Assembly: GCA_033557835.1 (NCBI GenBank)
Contig: JAWQRO010000003.1
Coordinates: 1 to 64,000, forward strand
Source of the DNA: Helochares maculicollis
Lineage: Eukaryota; Arthropoda; Insecta; Coleoptera; Hydrophilidae
Length of the DNA: 64,000 bases
Direction: 5' to 3'
Shown here: positions 26,309-40,236 of the stretch, one piece after another
Layout: every line of letters starts with the position of its first letter
How positions within the stretch are numbered: the first letter of the stretch is position 1
Position numbers and translations under genes: made by a program
The notes under the pieces: generated by a model
The model's input: only the letters and a program-made list of their open reading frames with translations
The model's database searches: none
What the model was told of the DNA's origin: nothing

Positions 26309-26625
26309 CTTGGCGAAAGAACTTTTTCACACCAAACACTGAAAAAACGGCTCACTTTTGACGACCAAGATTTCGCGATGTCACTACGGTTCTGCCGGTG
26401 GCTGTCAACTGAACTGAAGAGACTCTGCAGCCCAAATTGACCCACACTCGCACAAACTATCTCAATTATGTAGCTGCCTCTATATGATGTTCTATTATGG
26501 AATGATTGTTGATAACAACTTGGGTTTTATTATTTCAGCAATTGAAACTACGGTCTTGATATCAGCCAAGTCCAAGACACAAAACTCATAGTCACACAAC
26601 CATCACTAATACAGCACAATCGAAA
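26309..26625. promoter_or_regulatory. Probable bidirectional promoter between two divergent first exons
   Basis: This 317-bp interval lies between two oppositely directed start codons, each followed by a splice donor. Initiator-like TCAGTT hexamers occur on the minus strand near 26406-26416. TTATTTCAG at about 26531-26539 could be a plus-strand start region or a 5' UTR acceptor. No TATA box is evident. Confidence 0.4.
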
Positions 26626-26757
26626 ATGTTGAATTCCAATCAGAATTTTATCAATGAGATAAAAAGTGAACACAGAGAATCATCTTTCATTGCACAGAAC
26701 TCCGTTATCAGAAGCGAAAGAGGTCGATTAGAAACTGGCCGAAATATAGAAGGAGGG
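26626..26757 (+). CDS. Probable first coding exon, plus strand, unknown 44-residue start
   Basis: An ATG in AAA context starts 44 codons (MLNSNQNFINEI...), a hydrophilic, Asn/Glu/Arg/Ser-rich sequence that ends at GGG|GTAAGT, a consensus donor in phase 0. Reading through the donor gives a stop after 15 more codons. It sits 317 bp from the minus-strand start at 26308, making a second divergent pair. A possible next exon is at 27370-27399. No domain or family is recognised. Confidence rests on codon texture, the donor and the arrangement. Confidence 0.45.
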
Positions 26758-27369
26758 GTAAGTTGTTTTTATTTTTGGCATGTTTGCAAAATCTCGAATT
26801 TATAATCAACTTGCAGCAGAATTCTAGAACTTAACGCTAAGTGTTAATAATATCGCATGCAATAAACAACAGACCCACATGTTCCTCGGATTACGCCATG
26901 ACGTAGCCAATGATAAAGATTTTACAATAAAAGCAATTTTATTTGAATGTATTGTCAATAACATATGCAAGCAAGTTTCATACAATATTAGCCAGATGCT
27001 TTTGAATTACAACTTGTAGATTATGATATTGTTTTACAAATATTTTATGTGCCGTTAACCTCGAAATAATATTGTATTGGATTATAAACACACCTAAATG
27101 AATTTATTAGTAAATCATCTGCTTATAAAATCTATTAAAGAGAACAAAGCGCCATATGGAGATCATTTATTTTTTTATAATAAGACAATTTTTTATTTGT
27201 TTTTGAGTTATACATTAAGACGCGATTTTGTAATAAAGGTAATATTAAATTTGGGAATTTCATACGGTTTTCTTAAGTGATGAGGTATTTAATGTTGTGC
27301 AGTGATGAAGCAATTACTGAAAACAAGTATGGACCAAACATATTTTTGCTACAAAACATCTTGTTTCAG

Positions 27370-27399
27370 GATCCCATCATGATCAAAAGTCATTTATAA
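27370..27399 (+). CDS. Possible terminal mini-exon for the 26626 gene
   Basis: The acceptor CTTGTTTCAG is followed in phase 0 by DPIMIKSHL and TAA. Joined to 26626-26757 it would give a 53-residue protein with a 612-bp intron. An AATAAA lies at about 27590, 190 bp on. All pieces fit, but nine codons can fit by chance. Confidence 0.2.
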   Translation, partial: DPIMIKSHL

Positions 27400-29304
27400 T
27401 TAAATGAGCAAATGGCAACATTTAAACTTGTAACTAAGAGAACTGATTTATCTTCATTAGTACATAACAAATTATGTAACGAACAAAAAATATTTATGAT
27501 AGTAAAATATCGCATGGAGGTACAAATTTAATGCTGTAGTTATGTACTAGTAAACCTGTTGCTCTGTAACCTCCCCGACAGATGACAATAAAAGTTTGTC
27601 GGTGAGCTGAATCCCCAAAGGTATGATTTATCAAGCGGCACAACTAGTTCAACTTTCCTCACAAGTTTTAATTAATATTATTTATCTAAAATAATAATGA
27701 AATAAAAAGAGTTTTCACATGAATAATGATCCCGATTACTCAAAAACTTCTCAGGATTTGATATTTTTAACAAAAAGGTGTTGATGCAGCCTGAGTCCTC
27801 TGTACACAACAAATTATTTAGAGTAGGTAAGTTGTGGAAGACTTGGAAATAAAATATAAAACGAAGTGTTTCTGGTTTTGAAAACTGTCCTGCTCTAAAT
27901 TTGCAATCGAAGCGAGAGAAGCTGATTTTTTTTAAATATCAGCGAAAATACATTAACACAATGAGTCACGCAACAATTTAAAAATCCATAAATTAGTAAA
28001 AAACTCATATTTTCATTTCCTGAAAGACGAAGCTGTCCTCCTGCGGAAACTGCTTGAACTTGAGGTTTTAGTTTATTAGGCCATCGCGATTAATGTAAAT
28101 TTCGCAATTTTTAAAACGGGATGTTCGTGGGAAGATCACACCTAATTATTTTAATGAATTGATGCGACGTTTTGTTACATACATGCAAGGCTGTTGGAAT
28201 TGTAATTCATACTCCCAACTTTTCGTTAAATAAGCGGTCTCCTGTAACATATACTATACGATAGCGCTAGAGCACAGAACAGCAAAACAATCGATTTTAT
28301 AGGGTATATCTGCATATAAAAATCTAAATTTCCGCATACAGACTTTCAATACTGTAAGATTTACTCTTCTTTAAATTTATAATTTTCCTCTTCATGCACC
28401 AAAGTTATATTAACCAGATTGTTTAAGCTGCTATTTAAAATAATTACTAATAAATTTCGACTTGCCAATGGGCCTACAAATTCGTTTATTTACCAGGTTT
28501 CCAATTTGTCGCATCTACAGTACATATTTTCAATTCATAGGTATTCAAAATATTAGGTTTATTTTATAAGCTAATATTTAAAATATGTTTGTAGAAAATT
28601 TAAGGTGAAATTTTGAATATTTTTGTATTTGTAGAGTACCAAAAAGTAATCATTACTGCAGGACATTTTTTGAGCAAAGCATAGTAAAATTTATTTATCG
28701 TATACAAGCAAATGTTCGAACTTGAATTTTTCTACATTTCCTGCTTGAGAAGTGCGAATACCAAAAAAAATTAATAAAAATGTACTGTCCGAAAAAAACG
28801 GGATGGATTGACAAAAATTGTGGTCTTTCTTATCGTTTTACACATCATTTAAAAAATGATGCGCTGAATTTAAAATTACTTACTATAATAATAATGAAGG
28901 AGAATATCAAAAGCGCACCCAGTATTATTTTTTATCAAATTACATGATTATAAGAAAGCTGTCTGTTGCGCTTTCTAACAGAAGTGCAGATTAAGGAGTG
29001 TAAATGATCGTCTAGATTAGGATTATAAACAATATTTTACAGCAGGCAAACAATTTTTTGTCAAATAATAAATCATGATCTCATTATTTATACACCAAAT
29101 CATCAACAGATTGAGCTCTTGGCCAACAATATAAATTTGGAATGCGCATAGAATAATATTTGTTGATTATGTAGATTTATGGAATATATTAGATGATGCT
29201 ATTAAGTGTAAGCATCTGTATTTCAAGAGGGAGAATATTGTTTCATTCGACATATACAGCACAGCCATTCTAATCTATAAGACCGTAAAATTCGTTGGGT
29301 TACA

Positions 29305-29424
29305 TGCACACCATGTTCTCCAGACTTGACCCCATGCGACAACTATTTGTTTTTTAACTTGGAAAGATGGTTACCGGGAAAAGCTTTTAAATCGATAATG
29401 TATCGTATCGTAAACTGATGCATA
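29305..29424 (+). pseudogene. Short relic of a mariner transposase C-terminal half
   Basis: The frame reads CTPCSPDLTPCDNYLFFNLE then RWLPGKAF, matching the conserved mariner block around the third catalytic Asp (PPYSPDLAPCDYFLF...L.GK.F). It ends in a stop after SIMYRIVN. Flanking sequence (about 28770-29540) is too decayed to define ends or terminal repeats. The match covers about 28 residues and is clear by eye, but the subfamily is not assignable. Confidence 0.6.
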
Positions 29425-32400
29425 TTTTGTAAACTGGTATAAATCATATAATACCAACAGTATCTAAAGATTAGATGTTGGTAGGACGAAATACAATTCG
29501 ATTTAATGAGTTTGTGTCAATTAATTAAAAATTACAAATGGAAGAGCTAGTTTTTTGATCGACAAGCTAAAGACTTTACATATAGTAAAGCACAAATTAG
29601 TTAATAATCTAATTTCCACACTTTTTTCAGAACATTTCTTAGTTTCTTTGGATTTAAATATTTTTTTCATAGATTTTAACAACGATTTCTGAATTTTATG
29701 TTTGAAGCATTTTTTATTATAGAGATATAAATATTATTAACACAAAGTCTCCGATTTTCTCTCCATTATTTGGAAATATAAAATTCATTTTTATTTATTG
29801 TGTACACCATAAAGTCAATGAACCTTCATTTTATGTCTCTTTGGTTAAGTGGTTAGATATTTGAAGCAAATCATTTCAGACCATCTCCAAACGTTGCAAA
29901 CTTCATGAATGGAACTGAGCTAAAATAATGATTTGTTTTATATTGTATTATTCTTATTATTAATTGTTTTGCGCATGTTGAAATATTCTGTACGTTTAAC
30001 TAAGTATATCTTAGTGTCTTAATATAAGCAATTTGTTGAAAGTGGTTTAGGTTTGATATTAGCTGAAGTTATATGTCCTTGTAGCAGGTCACACAAAGAC
30101 AGTTATTTCAAACTGTTTCATTTTTAAACTATGAGGTAAAAATAGTCGACTAAAGGAGAATTTATACATTGTTGCAATATAACTGAAGAATAATTGGAAA
30201 ACAATGTTGAGATTTCTGCGAATTCGGAAATAAATTATGAAATTTGAATTCTTCGGACTATAAGGATGAGAATATTGCAAACGACAATGCGATAGTTACT
30301 TTTTCTCTTCAACTTGCTAAAGATCAATAATGTGAATATTTTATAAAAACACATGACTGAAAATTAACACATCACCATATCCTATTGAAAAATGATTTAC
30401 TAAGATTTTCATAAAAGAGTTCATATAAAAGTGAAGCAAACTAATTCATATGCTTCATAAAGAATTGAGACATTAAGAATTTCATGAACACAACAGATTC
30501 TCCACGTGGAAAGCTGCCAGTATGGAAGAAATGGATATTTCCCTAACCTAACCTCTACATGTACATGCATCTAGTCGTTTAACAAATCAGACTTGTTGCA
30601 GTAAAAGTGCAGCTTGATATGTTGGAGATCTGTTATTAATCTCAATAGATTAAAATTATTATTAATGTTGGATCTTTATTACTTACCAATAATTTTGATG
30701 AAAAAATCAATAGGGCAGATTTTACGAAATTAATTTTATTGAAGCTCATCCAACAAACTAAACCAAAATATTTATGTAACAACTCGGCCAGCATTTATTG
30801 GTGAATTGATGGTATTGCACCGTGATAGACAGTATTGATAGTTTTAATTTGCGAATTTTACGATAAAATCAAATATTCATTAATCTTAACAAGTGCAGGT
30901 GGCTAAGAAAATAGTATATTCCGCAATAAAACCAAACCTTACACAATATTAAGCCCAGAGAATGTTGGAATGGATAAATCAGGTCAGTCTGCTATTTAGC
31001 ATTGAGGAACACGATAAGATGACCTACGAAAATAGCCTTACTTATAACTGATAATATTATAATTAATCTACTCAATGCCTATCTTTTCTACCGTAAATAT
31101 TTTAATGAAAAAGTTTCAAATTTCAAAATTCAGGGAAAAGATAGTAGACTACTTGGAAGCAATTTTTAAACACCTAATTTATTAACTATCGCAAACATTT
31201 TATTATAATCGCAATTGTTCAAACATATTTCACATAAAAATAAAATGTTTTACATAATAAATTTATGTTTTATCACAAAAGGGCGACTTATATACCGGTA
31301 GATAAAGCACTGATGGCTGAATCTTGGGTAGCTTATGGCTCGGTGAGTGAAACATTGAAAACCCTGATTGTTTTTGCAGCAAATCAATCTACGCTTTGCA
31401 CAATAGGAAATTCCAGAGTGAGAGGAACTGCAGCGTGGGGAATTTAACGGTATTTAACTTTATTAAACCTCCTTTATCTTAATTGAATTGTGCAATCCCA
31501 TTGAAATAAAACTTCAATAAGCAAACCTAGCGCCATGGAACTTCAGGGTTCTGCGTGCCGCCCTGCCACCGTCAGCTTCAGCAAACTGAAAAATACATGG
31601 AACTGCGGAAGAAGGAAAAATAAAATCGGCTATTTGCGATGTTTGTGAACATTTTATTAAGCCATTCAGTATTTACTCGAAGACTAGTTTTGTACAAACA
31701 AACCACCCAGGGATAACTATGGCAGAATTCAATCAGACAGTGGAGACCCTACAAAAATATTTATTTAAAATGCCATTATTATTATTATTCTAAGACACTA
31801 ATGTCGACTGATATCCGTCCAATTAAATATAGAAGACGGTCAAAGGAGCCCTACGGGCTGCCGCGGTAGACGCTTTGGCCCTGATGTCGCGACACATATC
31901 GATTCCTTGCAAGGACATCTCGTCCTCTCGTAAAAAAGGTGAGCTTATTCGGCAATAAAGTGGGCTTACTAGGGAGAAGGAAACGATTTTGGCATCCTGT
32001 TGATTAAAACGCCACCTGTAAATGGGGAAGAAATACGTTGGAATAAAGGTTTTTTTGGCTTTCAAGATTGATTAGGGCAAGTGACCCTACCTATCCGCGT
32101 TTCTTACGTAATTTTCTCTCCAAATTGGTATTCGAGTCCATTATTTAAACGTCCGTTTGTTGCATGCGAATTTGTACGGTTTAGATGAATTTCCAGGATA
32201 AGTTTAAGTGGGAGATATTCTTGATTATTGTGTCAAGGTTTCCAGTTTGCATTAAATTATGAAAAAGTGTCTATATTCGTGCCGACGGAGAGACGGTTCG
32301 ATTGGTACCCCTTCTGTATAAATATTTGTGCCCCTTTTTGTATTCAACTTAAAGAAAAATGCATTAAGGGCGCGTCAGAAGCGAATTAATGCCCACTGAC

Positions 32401-35400
32401 GGTATATAAGTAATGTAAACCTCCTAAAATGGGCCCCATAAATTTTAAGGAAAATCTTTCACGTCCAGGAAGATGATTAATACGGCTCCTATAAACGCCT
32501 CCAAGTAAACAATATGACGGAAATAGAAAACTTGTGAAAGTTACGTCTGGCTGCGAAAATTATTTTATAAAAATATTTAATTATTAGCTTGTTTATCAAG
32601 GAGGAGTTTTAAAAAGATTGATGTTTCGAAGGCGTATCTAATATAGGTAGCGAAGTGTTTAACAAGAAATCGGCAATTTAGCGTTTTAAAAAAGCATTGC
32701 GCTCCATGTTTTTCTCGACTTGCAATTCAAACCAAAACAAAGAGTTATCAATATTAACCTTTTATATCTAAATATGCATTTTTTTGTTCTCGTATGTACA
32801 CGAAGGTACAAGGTATAATATTGGAATTGAATTATAATAATGAAAAGTATGTGTATGTGTTTATAAATAGGATAGGCCCTTTGAGCTTGAATGCTGAAAT
32901 TTGGCATATGGGTCTTATGGCAAATAGCAGATATTAACCAATTTTGGAGTACATTGCTTTAAAGTAAACTAGTCTTTAAAATGAAACTATCAAGATAAAA
33001 TTTTTATACGTTTTAAAATCAATTAAAAACGTATATGTATAAAAGAACTACCTTTTTAATTTTAAAAGGATCATATTGAGTAGGCCCAAATGTGATTGCT
33101 CCAACTATTTCCAACTTTATTAAAATTATCTGCACAGAAGGAGCACACTGTCTCTCAACAGCTCCATCAATATAAAATTATAATTAAATAAGAAGCTCAT
33201 GTAAATTTTTAAATTTCGCTCGAGACAACCGACTCAGCCTACGCTCTCAATCAAGAGCCTCGGCTAAACAGACACGCAGAGATGGAATGTCTTCGGCGTG
33301 CTTCGCTCTGAGCTCTACTTATTAGGAAGGGAGTAGAAATTCTGCATCCTAACTTTAGCATGTCAAATATTATTTTAACTTAAAAATCGAGTTATTTGCT
33401 TTTCTTAGTCTAACCCTTCGCTAATTATGAGTATCATAATCTAACAACCGAAAACTACTAACTTTGGTATTCGTTAAACTTTACATGACCTTGATGTGCT
33501 ATCATTCCAAATCATTTGCAATCAGAAGATACATAGCAGCAAAATTTGGCAGCTATAAATATTACAAAATGAACGTTAAATGGCCAAACCATCATTTAAT
33601 GTGCTCTAATTATAACATCCGACTCAGCTTTCACTCTCAACAAATGTACTAAATTGCAAAAATAATTATTTTTGCTAATATTATGCTGTTGCTAATCGGA
33701 TTTCATCCATGTTAAGCAAAAAAACTTCGCCTGGCCAAGTAAAATAATTGTGTCAAAAAATACAGGCACTAATTTATATATACATAAATTTCAAAAAGGA
33801 ACCATGTTAAATGATAAACAATTGTCCTACACAAAATGACAAAAATCGATCGCAATACCCTCTTATATAGTAGCTTTGGGATCCTATCAACCCACGCGTT
33901 AGCGAAAAAATTTTAAAAATCTATTTCATTGAAGGCAATATTAGGAGTAATCTCGGTTAAAGGAATGCAATAAAAATATTTGGAGCAAATTGTATTCGCA
34001 GGGTTTTGAACAGTAAACAGTTTTGTTTTGTTCATAATCTAATTGAAAACCCACAAAACGCCTACTCGGCAGACAAGACAAAATTTAACACGACATTTCA
34101 GTCCAGCCAGTCGGAAAGATTCCTGAAATATTTTAACCAAAAGGAACAATGGCCGCGTCACTAAATATGACAAGAATTTCCTTATTTTATTAAAGCCGAG
34201 GTGCATTCAAAATATGAGGATTTGAAAGCTCCAGGCTTGTTTTGACCCTTTCTATTGTATTATCACTATTTTATTTATGAAGGGATTATAGGTTATGTAT
34301 ATTATTACGTTCATGCCAAGCGGGATTTTGGATTTGCTACATGTATTGCGTGCGTATCGAGGCCTATCAATTTATTATAAAATCTAATCGATAGTGGTAT
34401 TAAAATTTCCATCCGATCGCCTGCCTCTGGATTTATTCAATTTACGACCTGGGTCGGTTTAAAAGTGTCTCATCAATAATTTTTGTGCACAGGCTGGCAT
34501 CTCGTCAATCTTTTTTCGGTCCCATTTCAGTTTTTCTTCTATCTTTCTAGAGATAATATTTTAGCTTCATTATAACGCCTTTTCCAATTTACATCGATTT
34601 TTTAAGCTCTCCTCAAATTTTCCAAGGGCCTTTACAGTTTTTTAGGTTCCTTTGCAACTTCTCAAAATCTTCTGCTTCTTTTCACAAATTTTTAGAGGCT
34701 TCTGTTTTTCAAATACCTTTTTAATGTATAAGCGGTTTTATTTCAAAATTTTATAAAATTATTTTGATTTTAAAATGTATTATCCTTGGTTCTCCACTAC
34801 ATCATCAAAGTTTTATAACAACTTTGTTCGAACTGCTTTTTTGAACTATAACTTATGTCATTTCTCTCCTAAACTTTTAACAATGTCCAGCTTTTCATTT
34901 ATTTCCACTCATATATCGCCTTCCATTCAACATTTTGAAAAATCATTAGGTCCCCTTTTATTTAACAAGAGTAGTGTTTCTTCACTTTCCATGCCGATTG
35001 CATTTCGCTTCTTTTTTGAAAATTCCAGTTCTCTCTTTGACTTTATTCAAAATCCCATTTACTGTCTATTCCTGTTTCCTGTAGCGCCCCTATTTCAGTT
35101 TCCTTTTTAACTCTATTTCAGTTTTCATTTCCGCACATACAAACCAAAAAGTGCACTATACAAATACCGGAAAGTAGATACTATCTTTGATGTGGAAATC
35201 CGGAAACTTTGTGCAGAATGTCAGTGTTAAATGTTAAATTCCTTCCTTTGCGCTGACGTTAGCTTCAGCAAGTCGATATGCAGACGCACTATTGCTTAGA
35301 AAACGATATTACTGCATCTAATGTCAGCAATTTATCAACCCCGAGTTCGAAGGAAGGCTGATGTCCCGCAGATTAAGAGCTTAAATACACCGAAATCCTG

Positions 35401-38400
35401 GTGGAATTATTCAGGATGGAGCTTCACAGCCCTGTTCTGGTTAAATTGCCAGTGTTGAGCCAGCGAGAATACCACTTCTAATGCATATTACAATTAAAAC
35501 TTCCTGTTCGACGTTAGTTCAGAAAATTATTCATGAAATCGAGTACGAAATTATACAATTTGCGGATATTTTGAAAGGAAGAGGGGTATTTCCTGCAGAC
35601 GCAATGCATAATTTACATACTGAAGGTAAATAATCTTGCTTGAATTCAAGACGCCTTTTTGCTACAACAATTTCTCCTTAGCCTGAAATTGTCTCGAGGC
35701 TTTTTATCTAGAGTTATCTAACAACAGTCTTGCAAGTGTTTTTAGGAAAAAAAGAGATAACGGAGATTGGATAAAAAATAAACAAGTTGATGATAACAAG
35801 GGCATGACGCCAAATCATTATTATCTTACAGGCTACTTAGGTACTTCACTTTATTCCAATCCTTATTTAAATCAACTTGAACACACTTGAAGGAAGTCGC
35901 GTTGGAATCATGAGACTATGCATTCGATCCACTCTTCATGGTGAGCACATTTGGATGTAAATTTTATGGGTCAGCATCTAACTTAGATGTGAAGTCACAC
36001 TTTCTTAGTTGTTTTAAAATGTGATTTTTCATAACTACATTCAACTTAAGTTAGTACATTTCGTTTTGTTCCTATTACGTATGTGCTTTTTAAAGTAAAG
36101 TGGCAACAGTTTATTTGTTAGAACGGAACATGGCTTTATTGCTTTTGAACGGCCGTATTCTATGTGCATATCACTTTTTATATGTCTATTTTATAAATAG
36201 AAATAATTGATTAAAAAAAGTCTGGTTATAAGCCGCAAATATTTTTCCGGAGCAATATTTTATTAAAACAAACACTAATGGCATTGTTGAGGTATGTTGA
36301 TTATTAAGTCTCTTTTAAAATTGTTTACAATATTTAATACTTTTTATAAATTCGGTTAATTTCACAAACAACTTTAATTTATTTATGACAACTAGACCCT
36401 ACTGAACCACTATCTAGCGATTTAATGTGTCAAGTTTGCAAGCACTTGAGCTAATTTCTCGCATTTCCATGTATTTGTGCCGAATAAAACGCTATAGTAA
36501 GTAAATGGGTATTTAAATTTTACGGTAAATTAAAACTTATGATGTAACACTGATTTCAGGGACAAAATTTCCCTCAAGTGGGACCTAAATGTTGTGTTTG
36601 CAATGAAAGATTATTTGTGAAATAGTGTTCTGACTGACTGAAAGGTCTGAAACAAGGAGACTGTATTTAGATACATTGTCGTAATGGTGTAAACAACGAA
36701 TTAGAAAAGAAGTTTAGATCTCAAAAATCAATAATTGTTGAAATTATTTTGCAGAATCTTTTTAAAAAGTAATGTGAGCGTCTTTTGCCATTTTACGAAA
36801 ATTGTATTCAAAGGCGTGAAAGGGGAATTTATAAAAATACCGATATTTTACAGCAATTAACTACATTGATTTGTAGATATTTCTTCACCAATGTTGATGT
36901 TATGTTCTCTCTAATATTACCATAAGCTGTTTTGATAGGCGAATAGGTGATCAAGAATGATAGCTTTAGTAGGGCAAAAGTTATAACAACAGTCCTTTTA
37001 CTCAGACGAAGCCTCTCTACAACTTTTAGCATAGTGGTGAAATATTTGTAGATGTATCACTGTCTAGAGATTTTAAATAGAATTCATCTAAACGTTCACT
37101 GTAGAACTGTGAATAAAATAAACATGATTTTTAAAAATGGGGATATTATGTTCAACTCATGACTGCATCGTATGCCATATGAGTATCTAAACTCACTACC
37201 TGTAATGCCAATAAGCAATAATCGATGAATTGCTGGTATTTCAAAATCTTGACATACTTTTTTCATGCCCAAATATAAAGATAACAATGTAAATAAACTT
37301 GCAAATTGATAATTCATTTAACTTTTAGTAATATTCATACCAAATGGAAACGCGAGTAGTATTGATTACAGACTTAGGTAATGACTGCATCAAGAGCTTA
37401 TATGATGATAGAAGTTGGAGAGGCGCATTCATTTTTAACGAAGTTATTATCAAAACTCACGCTGACTAAAATTCACGTAGCGAAGTTGCGGACAGACATA
37501 TCACAAATTAAAAAAATAAATAAATAATTGTCATTTTAATCAAATAAGTTTTTTAAAGTAAGTAATTGATCCGGGTTTTAGCTTTCTAAAAGTTAAGACA
37601 TTTGGACTTCATTCAGTAAAACAATTTTATTTAGATTCGTTTGCAACCTTACGTTAGGATTGCAAAATTGCCTAAAGACTGCTCAAATGCTTACTTAAAA
37701 TAGAAAAGGACCCATTTTTAAAATGTTCTTGTGGTAGTATAATGATAAAACAGTTTCTATTATACATTTGTAACAGTTTGTATATACCCTACATTACTAT
37801 CCCGTTTGTGGTGCTTCAGGGGAATGTCCAAATTTTATGGCATATCGAGCTTTCCCCATCTGTTCTTACTCAATTGTATAGTGGCAATAAGTCAAATACT
37901 AGAAACTTTCAGTTCAGTTTTATTTTCAATGGAAGCAGCTATTATATGTCCCCACAATAAGTTTTGCCCGTTATCTTTTAATGACCACTATTTTATCGTT
38001 GTAAGATAAATATAAAATCAGTTAAATTTTTAATACATTTATTTTACTTGCATGTGTGTGTGTGAGCTAAGAAATAATATCTTAAACAAAAAACATCTTC
38101 CAAGAAAAACTAAGAACTATCCTCAGCATTTATAAATAAATATTAGTAATCAAATTATTTATATATCTCGAATATTTGGATATGATAATATTTTGCAACA
38201 CTGTACGATTATTATAAAATGTATAAACAAGCAAATAACTCAGTAAACTGAACATTCATTAAATCGTTCCCCATGTAATAAAATAACATTACAGTAAGCC
38301 CTCGAAATTGGCCTTGTTGTCACTGATGTGGGCATCAAACTAGCATATAATATAATTCTCCAATATTCTTTCATTACTGTCTGTCTACTTTAGATTTACC

Positions 38401-39942
38401 AATACATATTTTAAAAACGTATATTTTCTACTATATTCCGGCCCAAATCAAGTGAACCGTGTGTGTTTGATCGGCAACAGGACGGTAATTGCTATTTTTA
38501 TAGATTCTGTAGCGACCCATTCTTCTTAGCGCAAACTATGACCGACCTAAAAATTTTAAAATTCTTGATATTGACAACAAAATGCTAACTCCACAATTCT
38601 ATTCTATAACATTTTATGTACAATGCAACATAAAACAGATAGATAAGGAAGATATGGCAAGGCGACAAAAGGCTTTAAAACAGAGCAGAAACTAAAAAAC
38701 TCTCGGTGAATGTGAAAAGTTGAAACAAAGCCAACGACTGTTGGTCACGAAAGTATAAAGCTGCTATATAGGAGACCTCTCCGCCTCAACTATTTTAATT
38801 GTTGACAGGGGAGAATTAAAACTTTCCACCCTGAACTGTAGGAAATAAAGGTGTTATTGTTGCGATCGTTTCAACAGCAATCGGGTTGCATCCAAGAGTA
38901 TGCCGTGAATTCAACGCAAAGTTAGTCTCACGGGCTTTTTACAAATGAAAGAGGTTTGATGCAGGAAAACCTGACGTGACTTCAGGAGTTTTCCTTGCAA
39001 GTCCTCTGTCGCAGTTGGAAACAACGTTGAGCGGTGAATGTTAATGCAGACGGGGTAAGAAAGCTGATGGTTCGTAATAATTTACATAGTGACGCGCTTC
39101 CTGGATACGAAAAAAAGAGCTTCAGTGACAATATTTCGACAGGTTTAAAATGTAGAGCTTCTGCTTCGGTTGTGTCAATCTTATTACTTTTTTCCGAAAA
39201 AATACATTTTCATTTTGTCGATAGAATTCGTGCAGTCGACTAAGCAAATCATATTGTAAAGATACGACTGCTTTTTGGTACTGAGGAGAACATGCTTAAT
39301 TCACTTAATTGTCATTGCTCGAGTTGAACGAATATATGTTACCATTGTCCCCTGTTACTTTTGTCAATTCGCAGTCCAGAAGGGCTAGAGCGCAGTAAGG
39401 TCGGCTTGGACATCTAAATAGCCTACCTATAATATTCCTTCTAGAGCGGACTAAATTTTATAGAATTTTGCCAAGAACTTTTTTACCAGTTTTCTTTTGA
39501 TTTCGGCAAGAGACCCGCTGAAGCTGTGTTATTATTTTTTGTTATTTAGAGGCACACATCTAGTAAATCTATCTCTCTGGTCAAATATTTGATAGTACCA
39601 TTTTTCTCTTCTTAGTTTAATTATTGACATTAACCATAACTTTCTTTGAACCATAAATTGAGGCAAGTGTTACAACTTTACTGCCATATCATGATATACA
39701 TGATACTTATACAGGTTACGTACTGTAGCGGTGTACTCATAAGTCCTCTACCTCCAGTTTTTTGTGTGTCCATCAAAGTCTTGAAGACGATTTTCAGAGT
39801 TCGTGATTACGCAAATACGCCATCAGGTGTTAAATAGAAACTCTGCTCACCACAAGAGCTTTCTTCCATTCTTCTTTTAGTAGAATTTTCATGCATGCAC
39901 TTATCACCTGTTCTATTATTGGCAATACATTGTAAAGGATAG

Positions 39943-40236
39943 TTCCAATATTCATATTGTTATAAGAGAAAAAGTGATGTTTATGGCTATAATTGCTCCC
40001 AGGTGGAATTATCATTAACTTTTCAATTAATACGTACCATGGTAAGAAATGAACAAAAGCAGCGCTTATTACCAAACCTAACTAATTTGTTACCAGTAAA
40101 GAGATGCAGAAAATTACTTCGAGACCGTATTGCCAACAATTCGCCAAAAAGGTCAAGGTGACCGACATGGTATCGAATTCTGCAAAATGAAGCAAACCCA
40201 TATCTTAAAGAAGACGATATCAACTTACATTGGTAG
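39943..40236 (+). pseudogene. Broken coding-like frame of unknown identity
   Basis: A single frame of 97 codons carries only one internal stop (TGA 40159-40161) before a TAG. An ATG at 40039 (MVRNEQKQRLLPNLTNLL) lies inside it. The text on both sides of the stop looks protein-like: RCRKLLRDRIANNSPKRSR, stop, PTWYRILQNEANPYLKEDD. That suggests a gene or transposon fragment inactivated by one point mutation, or an exon with unusual boundaries. I cannot name the family. No clear donor or acceptor of good quality frames it. Confidence 0.35.

Noticed and set aside
27575..27602. CCGACAGATGAcaataaaagTTTGTCGG hairpin as a SECIS element
   Set aside because: The ATGA-to-AA spacing is far too short and there is no matching 3' GA quartet; it is better read as a polyadenylation signal in a small stem.
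31823..32065. Minus-strand 80-codon frame in a GC-richer patch
   Set aside because: The Ala/Arg-rich end follows local base composition; no homologous motif or splice boundaries were seen.
34775..35110. 111-codon Phe/Ser-rich plus-strand frame
   Set aside because: It lies in a pyrimidine-rich stretch that suppresses stop codons; the composition explains it and no motifs are seen.
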